From positions 279,912,067-279,976,066 of the forward strand of contig OV884056.1 in assembly GCA_930367215.1 (NCBI GenBank): a DNA stretch of 64,000 nucleotides, in the 5' to 3' direction. The position numbers and the translations under genes were made by a program. Within the stretch, counting starts at the first letter, position 1. The number at the start of each line of letters is the position of its first letter. The notes under the pieces were generated by a model. It was not told the DNA's origin, did no database searches, and saw only the letters and a list, made by a program, of their open reading frames with translations. This document shows, piece by piece, positions 1 to 10,700 of the stretch. This DNA is from Pollenia angustigena (lineage: Eukaryota; Arthropoda; Insecta; Diptera; Polleniidae).

Positions 1-695
1 GTAATCTGTTTATGATGTGTGTACACCAGATGTTATTTCAAACTCAACAATTATCATAATAAAAAGAAATGACAGTAATTTCCTAAATAATTTGTGTTTT
101 ATTCAAAATCAACATCGGCCCTTAACATTTAATGACCTTTTACTACTGAAAAAGAAAGTAAAAATTTCGCTATACCTTCATTTTTTGATCAATAACGTTT
201 TTACCCAACCCGTAACATTAGTGCTTAATTGGTTCTTTTGTAATTATTATTAAATATGTATTATTAACATAAACTGCTGCTAGTTTAAACAACGCATTAA
301 AAATCTAAACAAACAATCACGTAACTTGTTTTTCGACTTTTTAATAATATTCAAAACATTTAAACGATTTTTCAAAACAAAACAAACGAGGGTGGATGAA
401 CACAATTGCTTAAAGTATATCGAAAATTTTGCAATAAAACAATAGGTTTGTTAATAATTTAATAACGTTTTAAGTACATTTTCATATATTTAATTTTATC
501 AGTAAAAGTCCATAAATGTGACTTAATTATTGTTTTCAACGGCTGAAATAAATGGACTTTTAATTTAACAAAAGCTTTTATTAATTTCATTAATTATTGT
601 ACCATTCAAAACTAAGTTCAAGGTTAAACTTTTGTTTTATTAAAAAAATGCCCACACGCAATATTTTCTATACAATTAAATAAAATACAACTTAC
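1..695 (-). other. Intron 1 of left-edge CYP9-like gene (partial)
   Basis: This AT-rich stretch follows the splice donor GTAAGT (complement of 690-695) of the minus-strand exon at 696-898. I see no P450 exon 2 in it, so the rest of that gene must lie to the left of the window. No RNA gene or recognisable transposon is visible. Confidence 0.5.
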
Positions 696-898
696 TTGCC
701 ATCATGTTCATTGTAAATATCAACAACTAAATCAAACATAGATTTTTGTTTTAAAATCATTTTCAAAAAGTTTCCAAACAATATTGTTGGTTTGGAATAT
801 GGAATACCGCGTTCTTTGAAAAACTCATTATTTACGGTGGCCCAACGATAAAACAAATAACAGGCAAAGGCTAATAATATTAAAAATTCTATCCACAT
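696..898 (-). CDS. Cytochrome P450 (CYP9-like), exon 1 only
   Basis: First coding exon of a second P450 gene. It starts at ATG 896-898 and ends in phase 2 at a GTAAGT donor. Its 203 nt and exit phase equal those of exon 1 in the complete P450 gene at 7766-13460, and the peptides align (MWIEFLILLAFACYLFYRW... against MWIELIILAIVAVILFYCW...). The peptide has a hydrophobic N-terminal membrane anchor of about 17 residues, then an aromatic/basic stretch and a proline-containing hinge (RGIPYSKPTILFG) typical of microsomal P450s. Such enzymes sit in the ER membrane and oxidise lipophilic substrates with NADPH-P450 reductase; no substrate can be inferred here. Tandem arrangement on the same strand implies local duplication. 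Remaining exons are outside the window, so intactness is unknown. Confidence 0.8.
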
Positions 899-1744
899 TT
901 TAAAAAAAAGATTTGTTTTTCTGTGTTTAATTAATTTATTGTAATTTTTTCTATCGACGTGATAACTTGTACGTTTAATTTCAAACTGAATTGTATGAGG
1001 TTGGTATTTAATTTTTTTATTAAAAAAAAAAAAATTTATTAAACAAACATTAAAAACAGCTTTTCTTCTCATCACTTTGCTCTCGTTGGTTTGCCCACTA
1101 TGAGCGAAATGTGATTGGTTTTCTTTTATCACAGATATCACAGATGACAACGAAGCTTTAAATTCTATTATGTTTAACAAGTATATAAGACTTTAACACA
1201 CATATACATATCGCCCATTTTCTACAAGACTGGCATAACTCAAAAAATGGATTTGTGGAGTTAGAGATGCAGAATTGTTCGCTTTGTTTTTCTTTATATT
1301 GTGTATTAAATTCATCTTTATATCTTTTATACTTTCCAGTTTGAAGAGAATGTGTCTTCTTTTTTTTCTAAGTGGTTAGAGCAAATCAAAAACTTTAAAT
1401 GCGTTTATCTCGAAATGGATTTTTTGAGTTATGCCGGTCTTGCAGCAAATGAGCGATATGTATATAAAATTCTAAATTTACAAAATAGATTATGAATTTT
1501 TCAGTTATTAATTGAAAAATGTTAATAAATGAAAAATGAAGTAGGTTTTTCAAAATAAATGAATAAGAATTCCTATCTAAGTTTATAGAGTTTATAGACA
1601 TTTAAACAGCATGCTTTTGCATATTTACTGGAATATGTTTTAAAATTCGAATATTTTAGGAATGTGCTATATGGTATCTTTAAAATATAAGTTTAACTAT
1701 ACAAAACATGACCCCACAATATTATATTTCGTTGCCTAATTAAA
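899..1744. other. Upstream region of partial CYP9-like gene
   Basis: 5' flank of the P450 exon at 696-898. The complement at about 1179-1195 contains a TATATA stretch, but it lies almost 290 bp from the ATG and no convincing initiator accompanies it. No coding sequence or repeat is recognised. Confidence 0.35.
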
Positions 1745-2507
1745 AAACAAGTAAGAGTGCTGTATTCGGCTATGGCGAATCTTATATACCCTTCACCATT
1801 TTGTGAGCAGAATAGAGAGCATCTAGACAAAAACTAAATAATTTTTATATGTACTACATACATATTTACAATACAAAAAACTTCATTATAAATTAAATTT
1901 AACAAGTAAGAAAGTATATACTATATAGTCGCTCAAGCCCGACCATACGATACCCTACACCACAGTTTTTATAAACAAATTTTCGAGAGTGCATGGCTAT
2001 ATGAATAGGGATCTATCTATGTTTTAAATTTTATTTAAATCGGTTTGATAGTTTCTGAGGGCAAAATATTGGCCCCCATCTCCCCTCGTGGTCCTATTTT
2101 TATAAAAATGCGAAGCTTATTTGTCCGTACAAATATGGATCTATCTATGTTTTAAATTTCATTAAAATCGGTTTGATAGTTTCTGAGAGGCAGAAATTGC
2201 CCCCTATGTCCCCTCGTGGTCCTACGGCCCATTTTCAATAGGCTTGGTCCTTGTGCCAATATGAACCTATGTGCCAAATTTTATTAAATTATCTCCAAAA
2301 TTGCGATCTGTACTTTGCGCACAATGTTACATAGACAGCCAGCCAGCCTGCCAGCCAGCCGGACGGACATCGTTAGATCAACTCAGAAAGTGATTCTGAG
2401 TCGATCGGTATACTTTAAATTGGGTCTAGGACCAATATTTTAAGGTGTTACACACATCAACACAAATGCATAATACCCTCTCCACTATTGTGGTGAGGGT
2501 ATAAAAA
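1745..2507 (+). repeat. Dispersed GGGTATAAAAA-ended repeats, two partial copies
   Basis: At 1745-1801 is the start of one family (AACAAGTAAGAGTGC followed by ATTCGGC/GCCGAAT and TACCCTTCACC). From about 1908 a second subfamily runs to GGTGAGGGTATAAAAA. The second is a direct, same-strand relative of 57605-58279: both have blocks reading ATCTATCTATG, CCCCTCGTGGTCCTA and CGGACGGACATCGTTAG in the same order. The family class is unknown to me; it has no coding potential. Confidence 0.7.
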
Positions 2508-2709
2508 GCGAAAACTGCTAAATATTTTTTTAAAATCATTTTTAAAAATTAAAAAAAATATTTTGTTTTTGAAAAACCAAGAGCCAGGGGACTCACAGCT
2601 TCTAACCTTAACAAACCCCCTGAACCATGAAGGAACGTTGTTTGAATATCATTAAAATGAAATATGGCCCGTTTTATGTTTCACAAATCAACTCAGTTGA
2701 ATATATGTA

Positions 2710-3660
2710 CAGTAGTTCCCGCTTAAATGCACTTCGCTTAAATGATTACCCCTCTTAAATGCGCAAAATGTGCTGGCAAGCAACATTTTCACATAATTAC
2801 ATGAACAAAATCCCGCTTAAATGACCTCGCTTAAATGCGTTCCTCGTTCCCCGTTTTAATGATTCATTATTTTTGTCCGATATTCCATAAATTTGAACAA
2901 AATATGTAAATCACTTAAATGCGTAACCAAAAAAACTTGACATTTTTTTAAATATCCATCAAGGCTTTTATAAAGTTAGTAAAAGTATTTTTGTACTTAT
3001 ATGATGGCAACACAAACATTTAAAAGGGCAGTTGAAGTAAAAAAGTAAATTTCTCTTGAATTTCAAAAATCATAGAGAATAATTTTAAAGAGTTATCGGA
3101 ATCTTCCGATGATGAAGAAGAGGAAAGAGTGAATAAGTTGGAGCCTAAAGATGGGTTCGAATAAACATTTACGCCTGTATTTATAAAAAACTTTTAAATT
3201 TAATAAAGGTTTACAAAACAAATTTTGTATGAAAATTCTCCTAAATAAATTTAATTTAATAATCGTTTATAAATATGGGGGCAAGTTTTTAAAAAAAGAC
3301 CTAAAGACCTACTAATACTTGAAAATAATAAAGGTCGAATAAAATACATATTATAAACAAAACATATTAATATTTTTAATAAAAATGTATGTCCATAAGT
3401 ATTTATGTATGAATGTTTATTGAATTAGTTTTAATATTATATGTATTTAATTTCGTATGAAAACTATGTACATATAATAAATTTTATTTTCTCTTATATG
3501 TAACTAAAGAAGTACTTTTAAATGATTATTAAGTTTTTTAAGCGAGGTTTTTATAAATGCGTTGATTGCGCATTTATCCGGGTTATCGGTTAAATTATTC
3601 CCCGTTTAAATGCGTAGAAAACTGAACATTTTTCGATGCGCACTTAAGCGGGAACTACTG
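2710..3660. mobile_element. pogo-like MITE, TIR CAGTAGTTCCCGCTTAA, TA TSD (copy 1)
   Basis: Starts CAGTAGTTCCCGCTTAA and ends with its inverse complement, flanked by TA (2708-2709 and 3661-3662). The ends and TA target are those of the Tc1/mariner/pogo group. A second copy is at 27110-27928. Near 3085-3164 a short open frame encodes an acidic stretch (SESSDDEEEERVNKLEP) ending in a stop, conserved in both copies and resembling the acidic tail of pogo/Tigger transposases. The rest of the transposase is missing, so this is a deletion derivative. Confidence 0.85.
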
Positions 3661-4489
3661 TATATACTTTATAGGGTCTAAGATCAATATTTTAGAAAAC
3701 TTTTCCACCTGTGGTGAAGGGTATAAAAAGGAGTACCTATCCTAAAAGGCATATTGGCCGACTGATTTAAGTACCAACGTGTTAAGGAAGAAATTTTTCA
3801 TAACCTGGTGTTATAAAACTTGGACTCATGAAGACCAATGTTTCGGGAAAATTAGTATTTTCTGAACCGATTTTTCCGAGTTTTTTAGAAAATATGTTCT
3901 ACTAAATATTTCCGATCTTATATAAGGCGTATAAGGTTTATAAGGCGTATCCATAGGTCATATGACAGCCTAAGTCTATTATTTATAAAATGTTTCATGT
4001 TTTCTGTACGAGAGGTACCACGCCCACTTCTTCAATCCCGCCCACATTTTGTGGTATGCTGTTTATTGATAACCTAAATGTTTGTACCTAATTGGGAAAC
4101 TTTGGCTCTTGCCGTTCTTTATACAGAAAAAAAAATATAAAAAAAACCAAAACAAGGGATTTTTGGGAAAAATTAGAGGCAGTCGTGGATTTTTGGTCAT
4201 ATCTCAGCCATTTGTGGACCGATCTGGCTGAATTTTAATAGCAAGAAATGGTGGACTATATGTGACATAAATGTAGAACAACCTAGCCGCTATCATGTCT
4301 GGAGTCTCCGGAAAACACATATCAAACATAAGGCGGACAGACGGACGGACATCGTTAAATCAACTTCGCTCCTCATAAGGACCCAGAAAATATGTACTTT
4401 AAAGGGTCTGAGATTAAGATTGTAGAAATTACAAACAGAATGACAAACTTATACATACGCTTTTCCACCTGTGGTTAAGGGTATAAAAA
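3661..4489 (+). repeat. Dispersed repeat, CCACCTGTGGT subfamily
   Basis: 3661-3731 is the continuation of the repeat copy into which the pogo-like MITE inserted (GGGTCTAAGATCAATATTTT ... GGGTATAAAAA). A second copy ends at 4489 with CCACCTGTGGTTAAGGGTATAAAAA split over the same tail structure, preceded by GGACAGACGGACGGACATCG. A reverse-strand relative lies at 53276-53765. No coding potential. Confidence 0.6.
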
Positions 4490-5224
4490 ATGTCATGATT
4501 TGTTTCAGAAATAATATGAGGTGTATTAAAGTCATTTTAGGAGAAGGTTTTATATTGGAGCTACCGTAAATTACAGATGGTTCATCATTAATTCGGTAGA
4601 GTGATTTCTAGTTTAAAAAAAAAACTAAAATAGACCAAATTTCAATACAGTTATACAATTTTTTTTTTAAATTTAATGCTTTAAATTCGGAATTCTGCTT
4701 TACATGGGACTTATGGTAAATTATGAACCGATTATCACATAATTACATGGTGTTATTCCTAGCCATATCAAGCTAAATTGGACTTAACTTTATCGCAATA
4801 TCTATATCTGCTACGGTTTAGGCATATTTAAATAATTTCCAGAGTGGGCATTATATGGAACCTATGGTAAATAATGGACCGATCTTCACGAAATTTTCTA
4901 CCAAGATCAAACAAAATAACGTTATTCATTACGGTTGAAGGCGTATTCAAGTGTTTTCCAGTAGTGGGGTTTATTTTAAACCTCTTATAACCCTTTTAAA
5001 CCTGAGGCTAAACTATTCGGATTTTTTGCATAAGTTGCGGAATCGTACAAAATATTAACAATATTTACGTTTTACCCTTTTTATATACTTCAAGGATTTT
5101 CAGGACAAACAATTAATGGATCTCGGTAAAATTTGTAGCTTAAACGCATTCTTTTTTGCATTAAATGGCCTCAATTGGGTTGAAACTTTAAAGTTAACAA
5201 ATTTTTTTTAAAGTTAAAATACCA
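4490..5224. repeat. Diverged dispersed-repeat body
   Basis: The text resembles decayed units of the 153-bp repeat seen at 32.6-33.2 kb (phrases such as ggtaaattatggaccgat and gtgttttccagtag), but it is too diverged to delimit. No gene recognised. Confidence 0.4.
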
Positions 5225-6725
5225 ATGCCCACCACCACTAGTGGTGATTGAGGGTATACTAAGTTTGTCATTCCTCGTCAAACTGTTTTATTATTAATCT
5301 CAGACCCCATAAAATATATAAATTCTGGTTCCTTGCGTAATTCTGAGTCGATTTAGTCATGTCCGTCTATCTATCCCTTCGTTTGTTGAAAACACGCTCT
5401 CTTTGGAAAAACTCAAAAGAACAATGTTGATCAGGGTTGTCAGATTTTTTTGAGCTCCATCGCCAAACCAGATGTCGTAAATCGCCAAAAATCGCCAAAC
5501 GTCAATCTTGTTCAGTTTTCGAAATCTTTTTTTTTTAATTAAATTTTGCATACCAAAAAAAGTTGATATAATATTGCAGTCAAAAATCGCCAAAAATTGA
5601 GAAAAAATACAAAAAATCGCCGAAAGAAATTTTGTTTAGTAACTGTTATTTTTTTAAAAATAACATAAAATGGAGATCATTTATTCAGTTAAAAAAAAAC
5701 TAAAATTAAGCACACAAGCCTATAAGATCACTTCAGGCTCATAGATTTCATTACTATTGTTTTGACCTGCATACGTACTATTAGATTTAAGCAGTGTTTA
5801 AAAAACTGCAGTCGAAGTTGAAAAGCTGTTATCTCTTCCACTTTTTCATTTGTCATTGGCCAAAAAAATTTTTTTTTTTAACTTGTAATTCATTAAATGT
5901 TAATAGTCGCTGTCAAACCACATCAAAAAGCGAACAATTTTAGACAAATTTTCGTTTTTTTGTTCGAAGTGTTTGGCGATGGGATTTTCCACCTTTCAAA
6001 ATCGCCACGTTTGGCGAGAAATCGCCATATCTGACAGCCCTGATGTTGATGTCAAATTGCTTTTAGTAATCCTAAGCAGTTTGGAATTGAAATTTAGCAA
6101 AATCGGTTTAGTAAGATGCTATGAAGTCAAATGTGGACCACCACCTTAACAAATTTTTAATGTGTTACAAAGAGTAACATAAATGGTGGTATAATGCACG
6201 GATTGATACAAGATTTTGCAAAAATTCGTTGTATATGGCTATAATATTATTAAATTTATTAAAGATGGCTCCACAATTTACCATAGAGCTCATGTAAAGC
6301 CTTCTCTTCATAAATAATTTAGTATCCTTAAAACCGCAACCAATAATGTGTTTGTAGCAGAATGAAGTCTTTCGTAGTTTCATTAGGTTTTCAATCACAT
6401 TAGAAAATGTCGTGAAAATCGGTCCATATTCCCCATAAATTGCCTACTCTCGGAAATTAATTAAATTTGCCTAAAATCATAGCAGATATATTTATTGCGG
6501 TAAAATTTGGTCCATCAGAAATAAAACCATACAATTTTATTATAATCGGTCCATAATTTTGCTTAGGTCTTATATTAAGTAGCCTTCTGAAGACCACTTT
6601 AAAACTATAAAACGATATAACAAAATTTACTACTATATCGAAACTTTTTTAAAACGATATAACATATTTTACTACTATATCGAAACTTTTTTAAGTTACG
6701 ATTATCAACTAAGCCATATAAGCCA
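5225..6725 (-). repeat. Dispersed repeat, subfamily B, reverse copy interrupted by a hAT MITE
   Basis: Begins CCACCACTAGTGGTGATTGAGGGTATACTAAGTTTGTCATTCC, the complement of the family tail, and continues with the family body up to about 6.7 kb. The left and right parts join exactly once the 5432-6042 element and one copy of its 8-bp duplication are removed. Confidence 0.65.
5432..6042. mobile_element. hAT MITE, TIR CAGGGTTGTCAGA, TSD ATGTTGAT
   Basis: Ends are CAGGGTTGTCAGA and TCTGACAGCCCTG, flanked by perfect 8-bp duplications ATGTTGAT (5424-5431 and 6043-6050). The CAGGG ends and 8-bp TSD define hAT. The inside is built of repeated ATCGCCAAA words and has no transposase. A truncated relative is at 52465-52670. 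Confidence 0.9.
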
Positions 6726-7084
6726 CTATCTGGGCCAGTGATGTTATACGTTGGGAAAATCCCTATTTGTGGGATTTGTTTCTAAAAAAATGACCAGAGG
6801 GAAAAGAAGGGAAGTTTTTTTGAATCATTTATATATAGCGATTTTTTCAGAGCTGTAGGGATTTTTGTGGGGGCAATTTTTTGAGCGCGTAGGGAAAAAT
6901 ATGGGCTGCTTAGGGACTTGAAAAAAATAATAACCTCATTGATCTGGGGTATTCTTTTCTCTACTTCTATCGATGCAATATGAAACCGGATAATGTACAT
7001 AGATTTATAGTATGTTAATTATTTAAAAGTTTACTAGCTCTCACTCATACAGTCTTGAAAATATGTAGACGAAATAAAGTGTTA
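6726..7084. other. No recognised feature
   Basis: AT-rich sequence between a dispersed repeat and a small MITE. A minus-strand open stretch (6782-7000) has no recognisable domain. Confidence 0.4.
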
Positions 7085-7234
7085 GACCCCTTTCAGACTC
7101 GGCAAGTTACTTGCCAAGTACAACAAAGTATGTACTAATTTTTTTTTCCTTACCCCGACTTAACTGCTGACATCTACAAACCAAGAGTTGCGCAAGAGAC
7201 TTGCGCAAGTAACTTGCAGAGTGTGAAAGAAGTC
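7085..7234. mobile_element. Small 150-bp MITE (GCAAGTTACTTG ends)
   Basis: Imperfect terminal inverted repeats of about 29 bp: GACCCCTTTCAGACTCGGCA against GACTTCTTTCACACTCTGCA, both followed by AGTTACTTG. The TSD is unclear, since TTA on the left meets TAA on the right. No coding content. Confidence 0.6.
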
Positions 7235-7765
7235 TAAGCTTTGTTTAAAAGTTGCAAATAAAATGGTGTTTTAAATACATAAATATTTTGGTTACTTTTT
7301 CTTGCATTTGGTTTCTTTATTTTTACATTTTGGTTTCATTATCTTAAAACAGGGTTTTTAGAAAAGTTTTTAATTAATTAAATATTTATCCCCTAATGCA
7401 AAAAAAGTTAAAGTACACATTAGTTAACCAACACATTAATCCAAGCAAACGTGAATGGGGTTTTATATGTTGGTTTACTAATATGAACTATAACCTTTTT
7501 GCATAGGGTGGTTAAACTTTTTTTACATTGTTTTAGTTTACAAATAAGCTTAATTGAATATTGATACTGTGAAATGAATTATTAAAAATTGGATTTATCA
7601 AATACAATAAATTAAATGTTTTAACGTATTAAACCAATATGAACTAACTTTGTCCAGATAAAGAACTTTTTACTTATTTACATAGTTATCTGATAAAAGT
7701 CAACGAGAATTTTCTATCTTATCAAAAATAAATATTTAATAAAAACCAATTAGAAAAAACAATAA
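7235..7765. other. 3' flank of the complete CYP9-like gene
   Basis: AT-rich region downstream of the P450 stop. No canonical AATAAA lies in the first 70 nt after the stop. Nothing else is recognised. Confidence 0.4.
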
Positions 7766-10700
7766 TTATTTTCGTGGTACAAATTGTATCCAAAAGCCAT
7801 TTTCTGGTGCTAATTGAAAACCAGATTTTTTTAATTCTAAAGGCCTCATTGATTTTGGAGATGCTTCCAAGCGATAATCTCGTAGTATATAGAAAAGAAA
7901 AGCTTTCAACTCCATAATAGCAAAACGATTAGCTAAAAGAAAAAAAATAGCATCAAATACCAAAGTATGTCAAAGTCCTTTATAAAAACTTACCTATGCA
8001 ATTTCTAGGACCTAAACCGAATGGTAAATAGGCGCCACTTTCAATTTTTGTTTTATTCTCATCACTAAAACGTTCTGGATCCAAAACATTTGGGGCTGGA
8101 TAATATTTTGGATCTCTTTGTATGGCACACATTGGTATACGTAGTAATTCTCCTTTTTTTATGTCTAATTTTTTGCCATTCGTCTCATAGACAAAATCTT
8201 TTGTGCACACACGATCAGTTACTAAAGTCACCGGCCACTTGCGTAGCACCTCCGACACTACCTTATCCATGTAAGACATTTTTTGTAAGACTTCATATGT
8301 TAGAGTCTCGCTTTCTAATTCTTCATCAAATTGTTGTATTTCCTCATAAAGTTTTTCCTGTACTTCGGGATGTTCCATTAATTCATGAACACTAAAACTC
8401 ATAACAGTTGAAGAAGGTTCCACACCGGCAAAGAAAAATATGAAACATTGGGCTACTACCTCGACATCAGACCATTCACGAAAATGCGTTTTAGGTGTAT
8501 CGGTTGGTATCATGCCTCGAGCTTCCATTAACAGATTTATCATATCAGAACGCTCTATATTGTTTTCAACGCGATACTTCATAGCATCTAAAACTAATCG
8601 CATAAAATAATTGCTGAAACGTTTGTCGAATATGCTGAGTTTAAAAAACTAAAATAAACAAAAAATTAATCTTTAAAGGAAGATAATCATAAGTCTGCCT
8701 TAAAGTTTTAGAGTTATTATGAAAATGATTTATATGTATGTATAAACATGATGTCCCGTGGTTCCTAAGCGAAACAAAGGGCCACAATAAGGAAAATAAT
8801 ACCGAAGTCACTTCAATAATAGCGAAGTGAATGTTATTTCATGTAAAATTAACAAAATTATTATCTTCAACATTTTTTAATTTTTCGAATTTATTCTATG
8901 AGCTAAATTTCAGTTATGTATTTTATAAAGCTTTTTTGGGATTAATTATAACATTGACTAATTAATCAAGGTAGTATTTTGATACCGAAGGGGTGGGCTA
9001 TGTTCAAGGAACATTAACAACTGTTTCCTGACAAATATTCAAATTCGTTCAAAAACTTATAACCTCACTAATCGAACCCAAAGTGTTTAATTTAATTAAG
9101 CCTAGATTACACTATCTCACAAGTCTTACGTATTCCATAATACTTTGTGAGATAGAAATCTAATGAGTTTTGATGCGACTGTCAAAAAATCTAATGTAAA
9201 ATGACAGTTTGTGTTCACACCATCACACAAAGTATAAACACTCACACATGAAATAAAATGCAACCCTGATCCAATGAAAAGTATTATTGTTTAGAAATTT
9301 TTCAAAAAACGATGAAGTCGTATGGGATGTCAAACTTTTTTCATAATACTTGTTATTTTCGTGACACATTGCATTCACACTATCAGACTTTGTCATATTA
9401 CTTGAGTTTTTGACATGTATTAATACAAAGTATAATAGTGTAATCTAGCTTTTAGTGACGTTACAAAATGGCTTTATAAAATACATAACTTAAATTTAGC
9501 TCATAGAATAAATTCGAAAAATGAAAATAAGTTGAATATAATATAAAGTAACCTTCGGAAGGAAATAATTCCCAGTTTCTATTTGTTAATATAGTTGAGT
9601 TAAATACATTCAATTTATAAAGTATCACTATCCAGTGTGACACAAAGAATGCTGACGAAGGCCGTAGCGGGCCAGAAAATGCATTACATTCTGCTGGTGT
9701 CTAATAATTGTAAATTTTTCTGTACATACAATAAACCTCATTGCTTTCCAACGGAAAGCTAAGGTAAAATGTAACAAGAAATACAATATAATAGTCTGGT
9801 AGTGTATAAAGTCATTTCTGAAAAATTGAAGGAATAGGACTATTACAAAAAAGCTTTATAAAATACATAACTGAAATTTAGCTCATAGAATAAATTCGAA
9901 AAATGAAAAAATGTTGAATATAATATAAAGTAACCTTCGGAAGGAAATAATTCCCAGTTTCATTTTTAAAATTATTATCTTATAAAAAAAGCAAATTAAA
10001 TATTTTAAAATTAGAATAATTAACAATAAAACCAGGACAGCTCAAACGAAAAAAATAAAAAAAAGTTCTTTTATTAATACATTATTAGGGATGCGATTTC
10101 CATACAATGTTTTTTGTCGATAGTCTAAGAACGATGTCGGCCAATTATCTTTCCGAATCATTAAATTTGCTTTAAAATGGCATCGATTTGTTTTTGCATA
10201 TTGTTACATATTTTGGTGTAAATGCATATTTTTGCATATTTAGGTTTTAATTGGATATTTAGACATGTTTGAGTTATTTTTTTCTAATTTCCATATTATA
10301 AAAAGAGTTCTTAAAAAATTTTAAAACACACAAAAAAACTTCCAAAAAAATTTTAAAATAAAGAAATAAATTCTTTTGGAGCTTTGCTTTAAAAACAAGA
10401 TTTCGACAAAAGATCCATATATTTGAAGCCGATCCAGCACCTTACATTGTTAAGGCTTCCAATGGGTTCAAAATAATTTATCCGAAACTATTACAAGTTA
10501 CTCGATAATATTGCAATTTTTTATGAAATATATCCCTTGATTGCCCTTCCCCCGCAGCCGGTAGTAACAAGATGGTGGCCTGGCTAGATGCTTCAGAATT
10601 CTATTCAAAAAACTTTGAGTAACACTGTGTGTAATTTTTTAAGTCATGGAAAAATAACCATATGCAAACACCACTACGTGATAAAAGACCAAAAAAAAAG

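Noticed and set aside
8090..8395. 101-codon plus-strand frame
   Set aside because: Antisense shadow of P450 exon 3.
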